64,000 bases of DNA from Actinomyces glycerinitolerans (lineage in GTDB: Bacteria; Actinomycetota; Actinomycetes; Actinomycetales; Actinomycetaceae), in contig NZ_FQTT01000001.1 of the NCBI RefSeq assembly GCF_900098745.1, positions 687,862 through 751,861 on the forward strand, in the 5' to 3' direction. Made by a program: the position numbers and the translations under genes. The notes under the pieces are model-generated. The model worked only from the letters and a program-made list of their open reading frames with translations. It was not told the DNA's origin and ran no database searches. Every line of letters starts with the position of its first letter. Positions within the stretch are counted from its first letter, which is position 1. Shown piece after piece: positions 8,232 through 16,632 of this stretch.

Positions 8232-9233
8232 ATGAACCCCGCCCCCAAGACCTGGGCCTATGGCTCATTCCCCTGGCTTTCCGAGTCCGACCGGCTCCCC
8301 GGCGTGGCTCCCCGCACCCGCGTCATCATCGATAACGACTTCGCCGGCGATCCCGACGACCTCTTCGCGCTGGCCCACCACCTGCTGGTCGAGGGCACCG
8401 AGGTACGCGGCGTCGTCATCTCCCGACTGCGCGAGGACGACCCGTGGAATCGCACCGACTCCTCCGTGCGCGCAGGCCACGAGCGCGTCGAGACGCTGCT
8501 GGCGACCATGGGGGTGACCGGCGTCGACCTGTACGACGGCGACGACCGCGGCTTCGACGCCTACGCCGACCAGACCGCTGCCTCCCGCTTCATCATTGAT
8601 GAGGCGCTGCGCGACGACGACCGCCCGCTGTTCCTCGTGGCCGGCGGCTCGCTGGGCGACGTCGCCCGGGCCTTCAAGGCGGAGCCGGCCATTGCCGAGC
8701 GCCTAACGCTCGTCTGGATCGGCGGCGGGGAACACGCCGGACTGGCGTACGTGCCCGAGGGCGGAACGGACATGGAATACAACCTGGCACTCGATCCCGC
8801 GAGCGCCCGCTACGTCTTCAATGAGACCGAGGCGCGCATCTGGCAGATTCCGCGCGACGTCTACCGCTCCGCCACCGTCTCCATGCCGACCATCCGCCGC
8901 GGCTGCGCTCGCGCGGGAACGGTTGGTGCCTACCTGCTCGGTGAGTTGAACCAGGTGCGCGAGATGGTTTCGGGCATGACGCATCCCGGCGCCACCTACG
9001 TGCTCGGAGACCAGCCGCTGGTGCTGCTGTCCTCGCTGCAGACCACCTTCGAGCCCGACGCCGCCTCCTCCTACTACGACGTCATCCCCACGCCCCGCAT
9101 TGCGCAGGACGGCACCTACCGCTACCCGCAAGACGTCCGGCCGATGCGCCGCTACCAGCGCATCGACAACCGACTCCTTTTCGACGACATGTTCGACTCC
9201 CTGGCCGTCCTGGCCGAGTGGCTGGAGAGCTGA
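8232..9233 (+). CDS. Nucleoside hydrolase-like (IUNH-family) protein
   Basis: A 333-residue protein with the calcium-binding aspartate cluster of inosine/uridine-preferring nucleoside hydrolases near its N-terminus: IIDNDFAGDPDDLFAL, with D34, D36, D40, D42 and D43. This corresponds to the family DTDxGxDD motif but carries insertions, so it is a divergent member. Later segments (LFLVAGGSLGDVARAF and LVWIGGGEH, then MEYNLALDPASARYVF) match the family's NP-L-A and E-N-N-x-D-P-like regions. These enzymes split the N-glycosidic bond of nucleosides. No signal peptide is seen, so it should be cytoplasmic. AAAGGAG precedes the ATG. It lies between a carrier and an esterase in one unit. The real substrate may not be a standard nucleoside. 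Confidence 0.75.
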   Translation: MNPAPKTWAYGSFPWLSESDRLPGVAPRTRVIIDNDFAGDPDDLFALAHHLLVEGTEVRGVVISRLREDDPWNRTDSSVRAGHERVETLLATMGVTGVDLYDGDDRGFDAYADQTAASRFIIDEALRDDDRPLFLVAGGSLGDVARAFKAEPAIAERLTLVWIGGGEHAGLAYVPEGGTDMEYNLALDPASARYVFNETEARIWQIPRDVYRSATVSMPTIRRGCARAGTVGAYLLGELNQVREMVSGMTHPGATYVLGDQPLVLLSSLQTTFEPDAASSYYDVIPTPRIAQDGTYRYPQDVRPMRRYQRIDNRLLFDDMFDSLAVLAEWLES

Positions 9234-9247
9234 AAGGAAGAGGCAGC

Positions 9248-10909
9248 GTGTACAACTCCATAGTCATCTCCACCGTCCATGGTCCGGTCCGTGGACGGGT
9301 GGTGGACGGCGTCGCCGCGTTCAAGGGCATCCGCTACGGCGCCGACACCGGAACCTACCGCTTCCAACCACCCCGGCCGCCACAGCCTTGGACAGATGTT
9401 GCCAATGCCTTCGAGTTCGGTCCCACCTGCCCACAGGATCACCCGGACACCGGTGTCGATCGCGCCCTGAATCCCTTCCTGCAGAAGATCGGACTCACCG
9501 ACAATCTGCCGGAGGACGAGGACTGCCTATTCCTGAACGTGTGGACACCTGCGCGCTTGTCTCAGGAAGCTTCAGTTTCTGGCGACGGAACTGACGGCGC
9601 CCGCACGGACCAACCCGACCACCCCGGCAGGCCAGTACTGGTTTGGGTACATTCGGGCGCATACTCCTCGAACTCGGGCTCCTCGCCCTCCATCGACGGC
9701 ACTCATCTTGCCCGTGAGCACAACCTGGTGGTCGTCACCTTCAATCATCGACTCGGCGCGCTCGGCTACACGCAGGTAGTTGATCCAACGACGGAGTCGA
9801 ACTCCCCCTATGCCGAATCCGGCAACGTCGGCATGCTCGACATTGTGGCGATGCTGGCCTGGGTACGAGACAACATCGCCGCCTTCGGCGGCGATCCCTC
9901 ACGGATTACCGTGGCCGGTCAGAGCGGCGGGGCCATGAAGATCTCCATTCTTATGGCTATGCCGTCCGCGGCCGGACTGTTTCACCGCGCCGTATTGTGT
10001 TCTGGTGCCACCACGCTGGCGCGTCCGCTCGACGATGCCCTGCGGACCGGGCGCCATCTGCGTGTCTGCGCCGGACTTCCCGGGGACGCCGCTGTCACCG
10101 AGCTGGCTAAGCTCCCGATCCAAGACTTCATGCGTGCGTCGCTCGCCGCCGCGGGCACCTCCATGACCACTTTCTCCCCTGTCATCGACGGAAGCACACT
10201 GCCCTGCGCACCATTCGCGCCTAGCGCGTTGGCATTGTCCGCCCATGTGCCTGCAATCATCGGTGATCTCGACACCGAGGCAGCGTTGTTCCTCGCAGGA
10301 AGTCACGACGAGCTCGCGACCCAGGGGCTCGACGGACTGCATCGGGCATTGACAGGTGAATTGGGCACGCAGGTGGCGGACGAATTCCTTGCCGCCCTGC
10401 AAGACTCCCATCCGAGCGCGTCCCCCTACGAACTGGCGCTGAGGGCCTCCTCCGACCTGGCCTTCTGCGTCCACACGCGCACCGCGGTCCAGCGACGGGT
10501 CGCCTGGGCACAGGCACACGGCGGTGCGCCCACATGGCGCTACCGCATAACTTGGCGGACCCCGGTGGACGACGGCGTTTATATGTCTACGCACGAGCTA
10601 GACGTCGCACTCGCATTCGGCAATGTGGAGGCGGCTCGGGGCCTCAATGGTGGAGGTGACGAGGCCCGGGCTCTATCCCGCACGATCGGCTCGACCTGGG
10701 CGAACTTCGCCGCCGACGGCGAACCGTGCGGCCGCCAGGGAACCGGCTCCGTGGCCTCTTGGCCCGCTTGTGAGTCAACCGTTGCCCATACGCTTCTGCT
10801 CACGCCAACGCCCCAGTCCGCCGGGGACGTGGACGCGGCCGAGCTTGACGCAATCACGGCGACAGTGCATGGCGAGGTGAATTGGCTGGAGGCGGTGCGC
10901 GCGCGATGA
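9248..10909 (+). CDS. Type-B carboxylesterase (COesterase family)
   Basis: A 553-residue alpha/beta-hydrolase of the carboxylesterase/para-nitrobenzyl-esterase family. The N-terminus has the standard start (VHGPVRGRVVDGVAAFKGIRYG). The family block DEDCLFLNVWTP is present, followed by the oxyanion region VLVWVHSGAYSSNSGSS (commonly HGG in relatives, here HSG). The nucleophile is S226 in VAGQSGGAMKIS, where the family usually has GESAG. No signal peptide is seen, so it is probably cytoplasmic. I chose the GTG at 9248 because AAAGGAAGAGG lies just before it; the in-frame ATG at 9218 would overlap the upstream gene. It would remove acyl groups from a small imported molecule, in line with the preceding hydrolase and carrier. 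Confidence 0.85.
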   Translation: MYNSIVISTVHGPVRGRVVDGVAAFKGIRYGADTGTYRFQPPRPPQPWTDVANAFEFGPTCPQDHPDTGVDRALNPFLQKIGLTDNLPEDEDCLFLNVWTPARLSQEASVSGDGTDGARTDQPDHPGRPVLVWVHSGAYSSNSGSSPSIDGTHLAREHNLVVVTFNHRLGALGYTQVVDPTTESNSPYAESGNVGMLDIVAMLAWVRDNIAAFGGDPSRITVAGQSGGAMKISILMAMPSAAGLFHRAVLCSGATTLARPLDDALRTGRHLRVCAGLPGDAAVTELAKLPIQDFMRASLAAAGTSMTTFSPVIDGSTLPCAPFAPSALALSAHVPAIIGDLDTEAALFLAGSHDELATQGLDGLHRALTGELGTQVADEFLAALQDSHPSASPYELALRASSDLAFCVHTRTAVQRRVAWAQAHGGAPTWRYRITWRTPVDDGVYMSTHELDVALAFGNVEAARGLNGGGDEARALSRTIGSTWANFAADGEPCGRQGTGSVASWPACESTVAHTLLLTPTPQSAGDVDAAELDAITATVHGEVNWLEAVRAR

Positions 10910-11053
10910 TCAGGCGTCATCCCACCACGCCGGTTCGGGAGTACCACGCCAACTAACGGGCTCTGCCGGCCTAGGGGTGTGGTGTCCACGGGCCGGTCGG
11001 GAGTCTGAGTCGGGTGTGCGAGTGGACTGGGGCGTTTGCTACGCCGGTTGGGC

Positions 11054-11126
11054 GTTAACAACGCTACTTAACGGTCTGCTGTATACCCCAGGAGCCTTCA
11101 GCAGACCGTTAACCGGCGTTGTTAAC
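11054..11126. repeat. Long interrupted inverted repeat (11 + 14 bp arms)
   Basis: GTTAACAACGC (11054-11064) pairs with GCGTTGTTAAC (11116-11126), and TTAACGGTCTGCTG (11068-11081) with CAGCAGACCGTTAA (11099-11112). All 25 pairs are perfect; a 3x3 internal loop separates the arms and the apical loop is 17 bases. No T-run follows on either side. A partly matching sequence occurs at 46161-46206, which suggests a dispersed element. Confidence 0.85.
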
Positions 11127-11166
11127 CCCGAAGTGGCGTTGCAGACGGTGAAGCGACGTAGCAGAT

Positions 11167-11220
11167 GGCAACCGCCCCGGGCACGGCGATACCGGCAACC
11201 GCCCCGGGCACGGCGATACC
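11167..11220. repeat. 27-bp unit in two perfect tandem copies
   Basis: The unit begins GGCAACCGCCCC and ends GGCGATACC. It occurs identically at 11167-11193 and 11194-11220, followed by a broken third start (GGCAGCCACGC). It is noncoding as far as I can see. Confidence 0.9.
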
Positions 11221-11371
11221 GGCAGCCACGCGACTCTTCGAGCACGAAAAGCCGCGTTGTCTCTCAGCGGATATAACGCTAACACCAGCAAATTCTGACA
11301 GCCACCAGAACCGTCAGATCGAACCAATAGGCCAGCACCGAGAACCTGTATCGCCACACCAGGCTTACGAC

Positions 11372-11390
11372 TTCCACATTCAATGTGGAA
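11372..11390. promoter_or_regulatory. 19-bp palindrome upstream of the PTS operon, candidate activator site
   Basis: TTCCACATT (11372-11380) and AATGTGGAA (11382-11390) form perfect 9-base arms around one base. It lies 132 bases before the EIIA start. The PRD-containing DNA-binding regulator encoded in this operon is the obvious candidate to bind it, but this is inferred from position only. Confidence 0.5.
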
Positions 11391-11521
11391 ACACTCGAGC
11401 TGTTCATCTCCCGCTTGACCACGTAGCATCGACGCAACCACGGTCACCGCGAACAATTTAAGCGGCGCCCGGAGCCAGAACATCAGGCGCAGCCGAAGAC
11501 CAGACAAGGAGGTTTGGTATA

Positions 11522-11971
11522 GTGTTCGAAAAGGAACTCATCGTCTTCAGCGACACCGAGTACGCGTCGAAAGACGCCGTCATTGAGGGGATGGCTGAGC
11601 TCGTCGCCAACAAGGTCGATAGCGTCGAGGGGTTTGCCAACGCGGTCAAGGAGCGCGAGGCGGCATTCTGCACCTACATCGACCATGGCGTAGCCATACC
11701 CCACGGCAAGACCGACATCGTAAAGAGTCCCTTCGTCATCTACCAGCGTCTCGGGAAGGGCGTCACCTGGGGCGAGGATGGCGAGGTCGCCACCCACGTC
11801 TTCATGATCGGCGTCCCGGAGGCGGCGGCGGGGAACTTGCACCTGAGGATACTTGCGGAGCTTAGCAAGGGACTCGTACGCGAAGCTTTCCGCGACAGGC
11901 TGCTCGGCACCGATTCAAAGGAAGAGGTCTTTGAGATTCTCAAGGACGTAGAGAAGGAGATCGTCAAATGA
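11522..11971 (+). CDS. PTS EIIA component, fructose/mannitol family
   Basis: A 149-residue cytoplasmic phosphocarrier. It matches PTS EIIA type-2 domains over its whole length: HGVAIPHGKTD carries the phosphorylated histidine H61, and VFMIGVPEAAAGNLHLRILAELS matches the conserved later block. HPr would phosphorylate it, and it would pass the phosphate to the EIIB encoded 3.1 kb downstream. The start is a GTG at 11522 behind AAGGAGG (11507-11513). Its stop overlaps the EIIC start by ATGA, so the two are translationally coupled. It is a stand-alone domain rather than part of a fused EIIABC. Confidence 0.9.
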   Translation: MFEKELIVFSDTEYASKDAVIEGMAELVANKVDSVEGFANAVKEREAAFCTYIDHGVAIPHGKTDIVKSPFVIYQRLGKGVTWGEDGEVATHVFMIGVPEAAAGNLHLRILAELSKGLVREAFRDRLLGTDSKEEVFEILKDVEKEIVK

Positions 11972-13035
11972 GCTTGGGACGGACCAAAAAGAAGGCAAGC
12001 CTGGGCGCTCAGCTCTTCAAATACTTCAACACGGGCATCTCGTACTTTCTACCCGTAATTATCGCGGGCGGCATGCTGTTCTCGCTAACACTCATCACCG
12101 GTCGCATCGAAGACGGCGCCATTGTCCCCTCCAACCAGTTCTGGCAAAACGTTTACGACCTGGGCCAAGCCGGCTTCTCCATGATGGTACCGGTCCTCTG
12201 CGCCTACATAGCATACGGCGTGGGCAGCAAGCCCGCACTCGCGCCCGGTTTCATCCTAGGATACGTGGCAAACAACCCCATCGGTTCCCGCCAAATTTCC
12301 ACTGGCTTCCTCGGCGCCCTCATCTTAGGTTTCATGGTGGGCTACTTCGTAAAATGGACGAAGAGCTGGAAGGTACCAGATGTGCTCAAGCCCATGATGC
12401 CCACCTTCCTCGTCCCACTGGTCACGACCTTTATATGCGGCGTCGTTTACACCTACTGCCTCACCTACCCACTGAACGCATTCGTACAAGTCATCGTAGA
12501 CGTCATGTACAAGCTGAACGGGGTGAGCGCTGTACCTCTGGGCATTGCCATCGGCGTGCTTGCCGCAGCAGACTTCGGCGGCCCCTGCTCCAAGGCTGCC
12601 ACTGCCTTCACCATCGCTCTCATGGCCGAGGGATTCTATGGCCCCAACGGCGTCTTCCGCATGTGCTGCGCCATCCCGCCCCTAGGCATGGCACTCGCCT
12701 CGTTTATCCTTCGCGACCGCTATGACAAGGCGGATCGCAACCTGGGCATCTCCGCCCTGTTCCTTTCCTCCTCCGGTATAACCGAGGGCGCCATACCCTT
12801 TGCCGGCAAAGACTTTAAGCGCACCTGGATTGCTTGCGCGATCGGAACGGCCATCGCCGGCGGCATCGGCATGGTGCACGGCATTTCATCCGTCGTGGCC
12901 TTTGGCGGCATCGTGGCCATCCCCGGCGTTTACGAGGGACAGCTCTGGTATGTGGTCGACATGCTCATCGGTGCTCTGGCCATAGTCGGAATCCTCTTCC
13001 TCATCAAGCCCAAGCTGGACGCCGACGGGAAGTAG
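11968..13035 (+). CDS. PTS EIIC permease component, fructose family
   Basis: A 355-residue integral membrane protein that forms the sugar channel of the phosphotransferase system. It begins with a short basic cytoplasmic segment, then the family-typical TGISYFLPVIIAGGMLFSL. Other fructose-EIIC features include APGFILGYVANNPIGS, the periplasmic-side GFLGALILGFMVGY, DFGGPCSKAATAFT and SSSGITEGAIPFA, which matches the usual ITEGAIPFA block near the C-terminus. It overlaps the EIIA gene by four bases. It lacks the fused EIIB domain of standard fructose permeases, since EIIB is a separate gene (15110). The split layout recalls the Frv/Frw-type systems. The sugar is unknown. Confidence 0.9.
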   Translation: MSLGRTKKKASLGAQLFKYFNTGISYFLPVIIAGGMLFSLTLITGRIEDGAIVPSNQFWQNVYDLGQAGFSMMVPVLCAYIAYGVGSKPALAPGFILGYVANNPIGSRQISTGFLGALILGFMVGYFVKWTKSWKVPDVLKPMMPTFLVPLVTTFICGVVYTYCLTYPLNAFVQVIVDVMYKLNGVSAVPLGIAIGVLAAADFGGPCSKAATAFTIALMAEGFYGPNGVFRMCCAIPPLGMALASFILRDRYDKADRNLGISALFLSSSGITEGAIPFAGKDFKRTWIACAIGTAIAGGIGMVHGISSVVAFGGIVAIPGVYEGQLWYVVDMLIGALAIVGILFLIKPKLDADGK

Positions 13036-13103
13036 CGAAAGACGGGTCGAGACGTAGGCCGCCCGCATCATGGACTAGACCAATACAGGAGGTGAACTGA
13101 GCC

Positions 13104-15002
13104 GTGAGGCGCTATTTGGAATTACTCGGCCTCATACGTGAAGATTCGTACGTAACCACCTCGCACCTTGCCCAAGTGCTGGGCGTGAGCTCGCGAACCA
13201 TCCGGTCCGACATTGCACAACTCAACGATGAGCTCCGCACATGGGGAGCGAGAGTAACCTCCACCCCGCGAAAGGGCGTGACGCTGGTCGTATGCAACAG
13301 GCAGAGGTATTCCCTCTATCATCCCGAGTACGAGCAGTCGGACCTAACCCAGGACGAACGGACTCGCCAGATAGCGGAGTACCTTCTGACCGTCGAGAAG
13401 CCGGTCTTGCTGGACGACCTTGCGGACATGCTGCATTTCAGCCGCTCCACTCTCAAGCGGGATATGCGGGAGGTACGCCAACTTCTGGGCGAATTCGATC
13501 TAACCATCGACAACCGCGCATATCACGGGATGAGAGTCCACGGCGAGGAAGTGGGCATCCGCAACTGTCTTGCCCACCTCAAGAGAGTAGTCTGCCTCAA
13601 TAACGACAGCGCCGAAGGAGACGAGCTAGCAGCCCTGCGCGCGATTGTCACTAGGCAAGTGACCGACCATCATTTCCAAATCTCGGACATTGCCGTCGAG
13701 AATCTTGCCGTGCACCTGTACATCGCGATCAAACGCGTACGCATGGGCAATCGCATCGAACTGGACCCGCAGATGATCGCCGAGCTGGCACGGGAGACCA
13801 AGGGCGTCAGTATGGACGTAGCGACCGGGATATTGGAACAGGTCGAACACGCATATGACGTCAGCTTTCCCCAGGGAGAGGCGTATAACTTTCTGGCACG
13901 CCTCTCCGGCAAACAGATCGTAAGCCTCGACGACGCGACGGCGAACACGATAGTGACCGAGGAGAATACGCGCCTGGCGTTCAGCATGCTCGAGAGAGTG
14001 CGCGAGAGCTATCAAATCGACTTGCGCTACGACATTGAGTTGGTCACCACCCTCGCAATGCATCTGGCACCCCTGAGAACGCGCATGAAGTACGGACTGC
14101 CTTCCGTGAATCCGCTACTTGATGAGATCCGCCACAGTTATGTGCTGGCATTCAGCATGGCGACCGTTGCTTGCAGCGTTCTCGAGGGGGAATTGGGATA
14201 CGACGTGCCCGCGGACGAGGTCGCCTATGTGGCCATGTACCTGTCGGTCGCTCTCGACCGTCATCGCGACAAAACCGATGAGAAGGACAACGTGCTGGTC
14301 GTGTGCGGGAGCGGAAGGGCATCCTCCGAGATGCTCGCGCACAGGATTCGCGATCTCTTCGGCAGATATCTCAACATCGTCGGGACGACGAGTGCACACG
14401 AACTCGGCCGGGTCGACTTCAACGATATCGACTATGCATTCAGTACCGTGACCATCGAGCATCCGATCCCGGTGCCAATCGTCGAAGTCTCCACATTTCT
14501 CGCCGATCGCGACGTCAGCAACATTACGCGCGCACTCTCCGAAGGAAGAATGAGTCGCCTCGCGACGGAACTCATTAATCCCGACCTGGTCTTCTGGGGG
14601 AGTTTTGAGAGCAAGGAAGCAGTCATCTCCTTCCTGTGTCGCAAGATGAAGGACTGTGCCGACCTGCCCGATGATTTCGAGCAGCTCGTATTGGAACGCG
14701 AGGAAGCCGGCACGACGGCCTTCGGCAACCTGGTTGCCATCGCGCACCCGATTCGGGCCGTGGGAGCCGAGGACATTCTCGCCCTGGCCGTCCTCAGACA
14801 CCCGATCGACTGGGGCGGCGAAGACGCCCAGCTAGTCTTCCTTCTTTCGATAGGACAGAAGAAGTCACGAGGCTTGGCGAGTTTCTATCGCATGATGAAC
14901 AGCCTCGTCGGCAGCAGGCCGTATGTCGAGCGTCTCATCGCATCTAAGAGCGTGGAGGAGGTCAGAAGGACGCTACGCCTCGTGGCAGAGGCCGGCGCCT
15001 AG
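13104..15002 (+). CDS. PRD-containing PTS-controlled transcriptional activator (MtlR/BglG-type)
   Basis: A 632-residue regulator. Order of parts: an N-terminal HTH (residues about 5-60, LRPH-like core TTSHLAQVLGVSSRTIRSDI); a second HTH of Mga type (about 90-140, PVLLDDLADMLHFSRSTLKRD); two PRD domains (about 180-390); an EIIB-like domain with C401 in VLVVCGSGRASSEM; and an EIIA-like domain with H548 in VAIAHPIRA. Proteins of this build bind DNA and switch activity according to phosphorylation by the PTS. The GTG start at 13104 follows AGGAGGT. Its place between EIIC and EIIB suggests it controls its own PTS. The palindrome at 11372-11390 is a possible target. It is not an RNA-binding antiterminator, because the N-terminus is HTH and not a CAT domain. 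Confidence 0.88.
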   Translation: MRRYLELLGLIREDSYVTTSHLAQVLGVSSRTIRSDIAQLNDELRTWGARVTSTPRKGVTLVVCNRQRYSLYHPEYEQSDLTQDERTRQIAEYLLTVEKPVLLDDLADMLHFSRSTLKRDMREVRQLLGEFDLTIDNRAYHGMRVHGEEVGIRNCLAHLKRVVCLNNDSAEGDELAALRAIVTRQVTDHHFQISDIAVENLAVHLYIAIKRVRMGNRIELDPQMIAELARETKGVSMDVATGILEQVEHAYDVSFPQGEAYNFLARLSGKQIVSLDDATANTIVTEENTRLAFSMLERVRESYQIDLRYDIELVTTLAMHLAPLRTRMKYGLPSVNPLLDEIRHSYVLAFSMATVACSVLEGELGYDVPADEVAYVAMYLSVALDRHRDKTDEKDNVLVVCGSGRASSEMLAHRIRDLFGRYLNIVGTTSAHELGRVDFNDIDYAFSTVTIEHPIPVPIVEVSTFLADRDVSNITRALSEGRMSRLATELINPDLVFWGSFESKEAVISFLCRKMKDCADLPDDFEQLVLEREEAGTTAFGNLVAIAHPIRAVGAEDILALAVLRHPIDWGGEDAQLVFLLSIGQKKSRGLASFYRMMNSLVGSRPYVERLIASKSVEEVRRTLRLVAEAGA

Positions 15003-15109
15003 GAACAGCAATAGAGTCGATGACACGTGCTCGCCATCTGGAGGGCACGCAGTGAAGAACAGTACGTAGAACTTCCAGAACAATCACGAGAACAGAAAGG
15101 AATTATGCC

Positions 15110-15430
15110 ATGAAGATCGTCGCAGTTTGCGCTTGCACGGCCGGCATCGCCCACACCTACATGGCCCAGGAAGCCATCGAGCAGGAGTGCGCCAAGCGTG
15201 GCATCGAATGCAAGGTCGAGACCCAGGGGGGCATGGGCATTGACAATGAGATTGAACAGGACGAGGTAGACGAGGCGGATGTCGCCATCCTGGCCGTTGC
15301 CGTTGGCATCGAGATGGAGGAACGCTTTGACGAGAAGCGCGACGCGGGCAGGCTCCTCGAGGTAGACCCGAGCGTGGCCATCAAGAAGACTCCCGATCTC
15401 ATCGAAGAGGCTGTCGCCCTGGCCGGGTAG
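15110..15430 (+). CDS. PTS EIIB component, fructose family
   Basis: A 106-residue cytoplasmic protein that passes phosphate from EIIA to the sugar during transport through EIIC. The active cysteine region reads VCACTAGIAHTYMAQEA. C9 aligns with the phosphorylated cysteine of the usual ACPTGIAHT motif, but Pro and Thr are replaced by Thr and Ala, and an extra Cys lies two residues before. The rest (KVETQGGMGIDNEI) fits the family. AGAAAGGAA precedes the ATG at 15110. It completes the split EIIA-EIIC-regulator-EIIB set. Confidence 0.88.
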   Translation: MKIVAVCACTAGIAHTYMAQEAIEQECAKRGIECKVETQGGMGIDNEIEQDEVDEADVAILAVAVGIEMEERFDEKRDAGRLLEVDPSVAIKKTPDLIEEAVALAG

Positions 15431-15545
15431 GTCGAGAAGCGGCTCGTTTGTCGGGCCATGTGCGCTGTAAGCCAGCCCCTTCCTTTCCCGTGTGTGGGAA
15501 GAGTGCGATGGTGTGTTCTCGCCCCGCCGCCCGTCGTCAGTCGCG

Positions 15546-16496
15546 TCATTCCTCCAGCAGTGCGCGTGCCGTTGCGGCGTCGGTGATAAGCACGTTCACC
15601 CAGCCGCCGCGTAGGGCGGCGTGGATGGCGGAGTGTTTGCGCTTCCCGCCGGCCGCCGCCACCCTGCGCGGGATAGCGCGTAGCTGATCGGCGTCGGCTC
15701 CCACTAGGCGGCGGTCAAAGTCGGAGTCCACGTGGGCGCCGTCGGCGTCGAAGTAGCGCAGACACACGTCTCCAACGGCGCCTGCCGCGCGCAGTTCCTC
15801 ATGGTCGGCGTCGGAGAAGATGTTGCCGGACTGGCGCAGCAGCGCGGAGGGCTCGAGGCTACCGATGCCCACCAGCGCAATGGTGACCCGCGGCAGTAGT
15901 TCGAGAATGTGAATGACGGAGGGGTCGTTGCGCAGTTCGGCGGCCGCGGCCGGCGTACCCAGCACGGCCGGCGAGGGGAAGAACTCGGGCGCGGCACCGG
16001 TGGCCCGGGCGAGCAGGTCGATCATGCGGGTGGCCTTTACCTGCACGGTGGGGTTACCGATTCCGCCGAATAGCTGTACGACGGCGGAGGCAACCTGGGT
16101 TCGGAAGGGCTGCAGCCTCTCTATCGCCGCCAGCCAGGTGGCGCTCCAGGACGACAATCCGATGACGTCGCCGCCGGTGAGCGTGGTCTCCAGGTAGGTG
16201 GCTGCGGCCGCCGCGAGCGCGTTCTCGACCGTGGTCTCGTCCTCGCCGGCGTCCACCACCACGCACTCGTCCAGCCCGTAGCGGGCCTCGATCTCCTCCT
16301 CCAAGGTGGTGAAGGTGCCGGCGGGCAAAGTGACAACGGTGCGCACAATGCCCTCGTCGGCAGCGCGTTTCAGCAGCCGGGAGACGCGCGGCTGGGAGAC
16401 GTGCAGCTCGGCCGCGATTTCTGATTGCTTGATGCCGCGCTCGTGATACATGCGTGCTATGCGGGCCATCAGCCGCAGTTGGGCATCATCGTTCAC
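15546..16496 (-). CDS. SorC/DeoR-type sugar-responsive transcriptional regulator
   Basis: A 316-residue protein of the SorC family. The N-terminus has the family's HTH (MARIARMYHERGIKQSEIAA then LHVSQPRVSRLLKRA, about residues 9-45), followed by a sugar-phosphate-binding domain of the ribose-5-phosphate-isomerase/NagB fold with IGLSSWSATWLAAIERL. Family members usually respond to a phosphorylated pathway intermediate. It is transcribed in the same direction as the transketolase-isomerase-kinase cluster but is separated from it by a strong terminator (16573-16609), so it likely has its own promoter. It is the natural candidate to regulate that cluster, with a ketose phosphate as effector. Confidence 0.85.
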   Translation of the reverse strand: MNDDAQLRLMARIARMYHERGIKQSEIAAELHVSQPRVSRLLKRAADEGIVRTVVTLPAGTFTTLEEEIEARYGLDECVVVDAGEDETTVENALAAAAATYLETTLTGGDVIGLSSWSATWLAAIERLQPFRTQVASAVVQLFGGIGNPTVQVKATRMIDLLARATGAAPEFFPSPAVLGTPAAAAELRNDPSVIHILELLPRVTIALVGIGSLEPSALLRQSGNIFSDADHEELRAAGAVGDVCLRYFDADGAHVDSDFDRRLVGADADQLRAIPRRVAAAGGKRKHSAIHAALRGGWVNVLITDAATARALLEE

Positions 16497-16572
16497 CGGA
16501 GTGGTTCCTTTCCCCGCAGCAGGGCTTAGAGCCCAAACCTATCGCGATCGGGAGCATTTCGGGGAAAGGGTT

Positions 16573-16609
16573 GCGGCCGGGACCAGGTTTCTCGCCTGGT
16601 CCCGGCCGC
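16573..16609 (-). terminator. Rho-independent-type terminator after the split transketolase genes
   Basis: GCGGCCGGGACCAGG (16573-16587) pairs perfectly over 15 bases with 16595-16609 around a 7-base loop. It lies 23 bases past the transketolase stop and is read by that leftward transcript. The following tract is pyrimidine-rich (CCCTTTCCCC) rather than a pure T-run. Confidence 0.8.
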
Positions 16610-16632
16610 GTTCAGGTCACGGCGGGTATCCG

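Larger units (their letters stand above)
10910..11521. other. 612-bp gene-free region with hairpin, tandem repeat and palindrome
   Basis: No credible gene. It holds a 25-bp interrupted hairpin (11054-11126), a 27-bp unit repeated twice (11167-11220) and a 19-bp palindrome (11372-11390). Near 10953-10970 a degenerate echo of the hairpin arm (TAACGGGCTCTGC) can be seen. Composition drops in GC from about 11260 onward, where the leader of the PTS operon begins. Confidence 0.75.

Noticed and set aside
6616..8268. 550-residue reading frame opposite the MFS gene
   Set aside because: His/Gln/Gly/Asp-rich antisense shadow typical of high-GC DNA; the MFS protein on the other strand has clear family features.
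9218..9250. Upstream ATG start for the carboxylesterase
   Set aside because: It would overlap the previous gene and lacks a ribosome site, while GTG 9248 has AAAGGAAGAGG before it.
13104..15002. BglG-type RNA antiterminator with RAT sites in the leader
   Set aside because: The protein begins with HTH domains rather than an RNA-binding CAT domain, and I found no RAT-like hairpin with overlapping terminator before EIIA.
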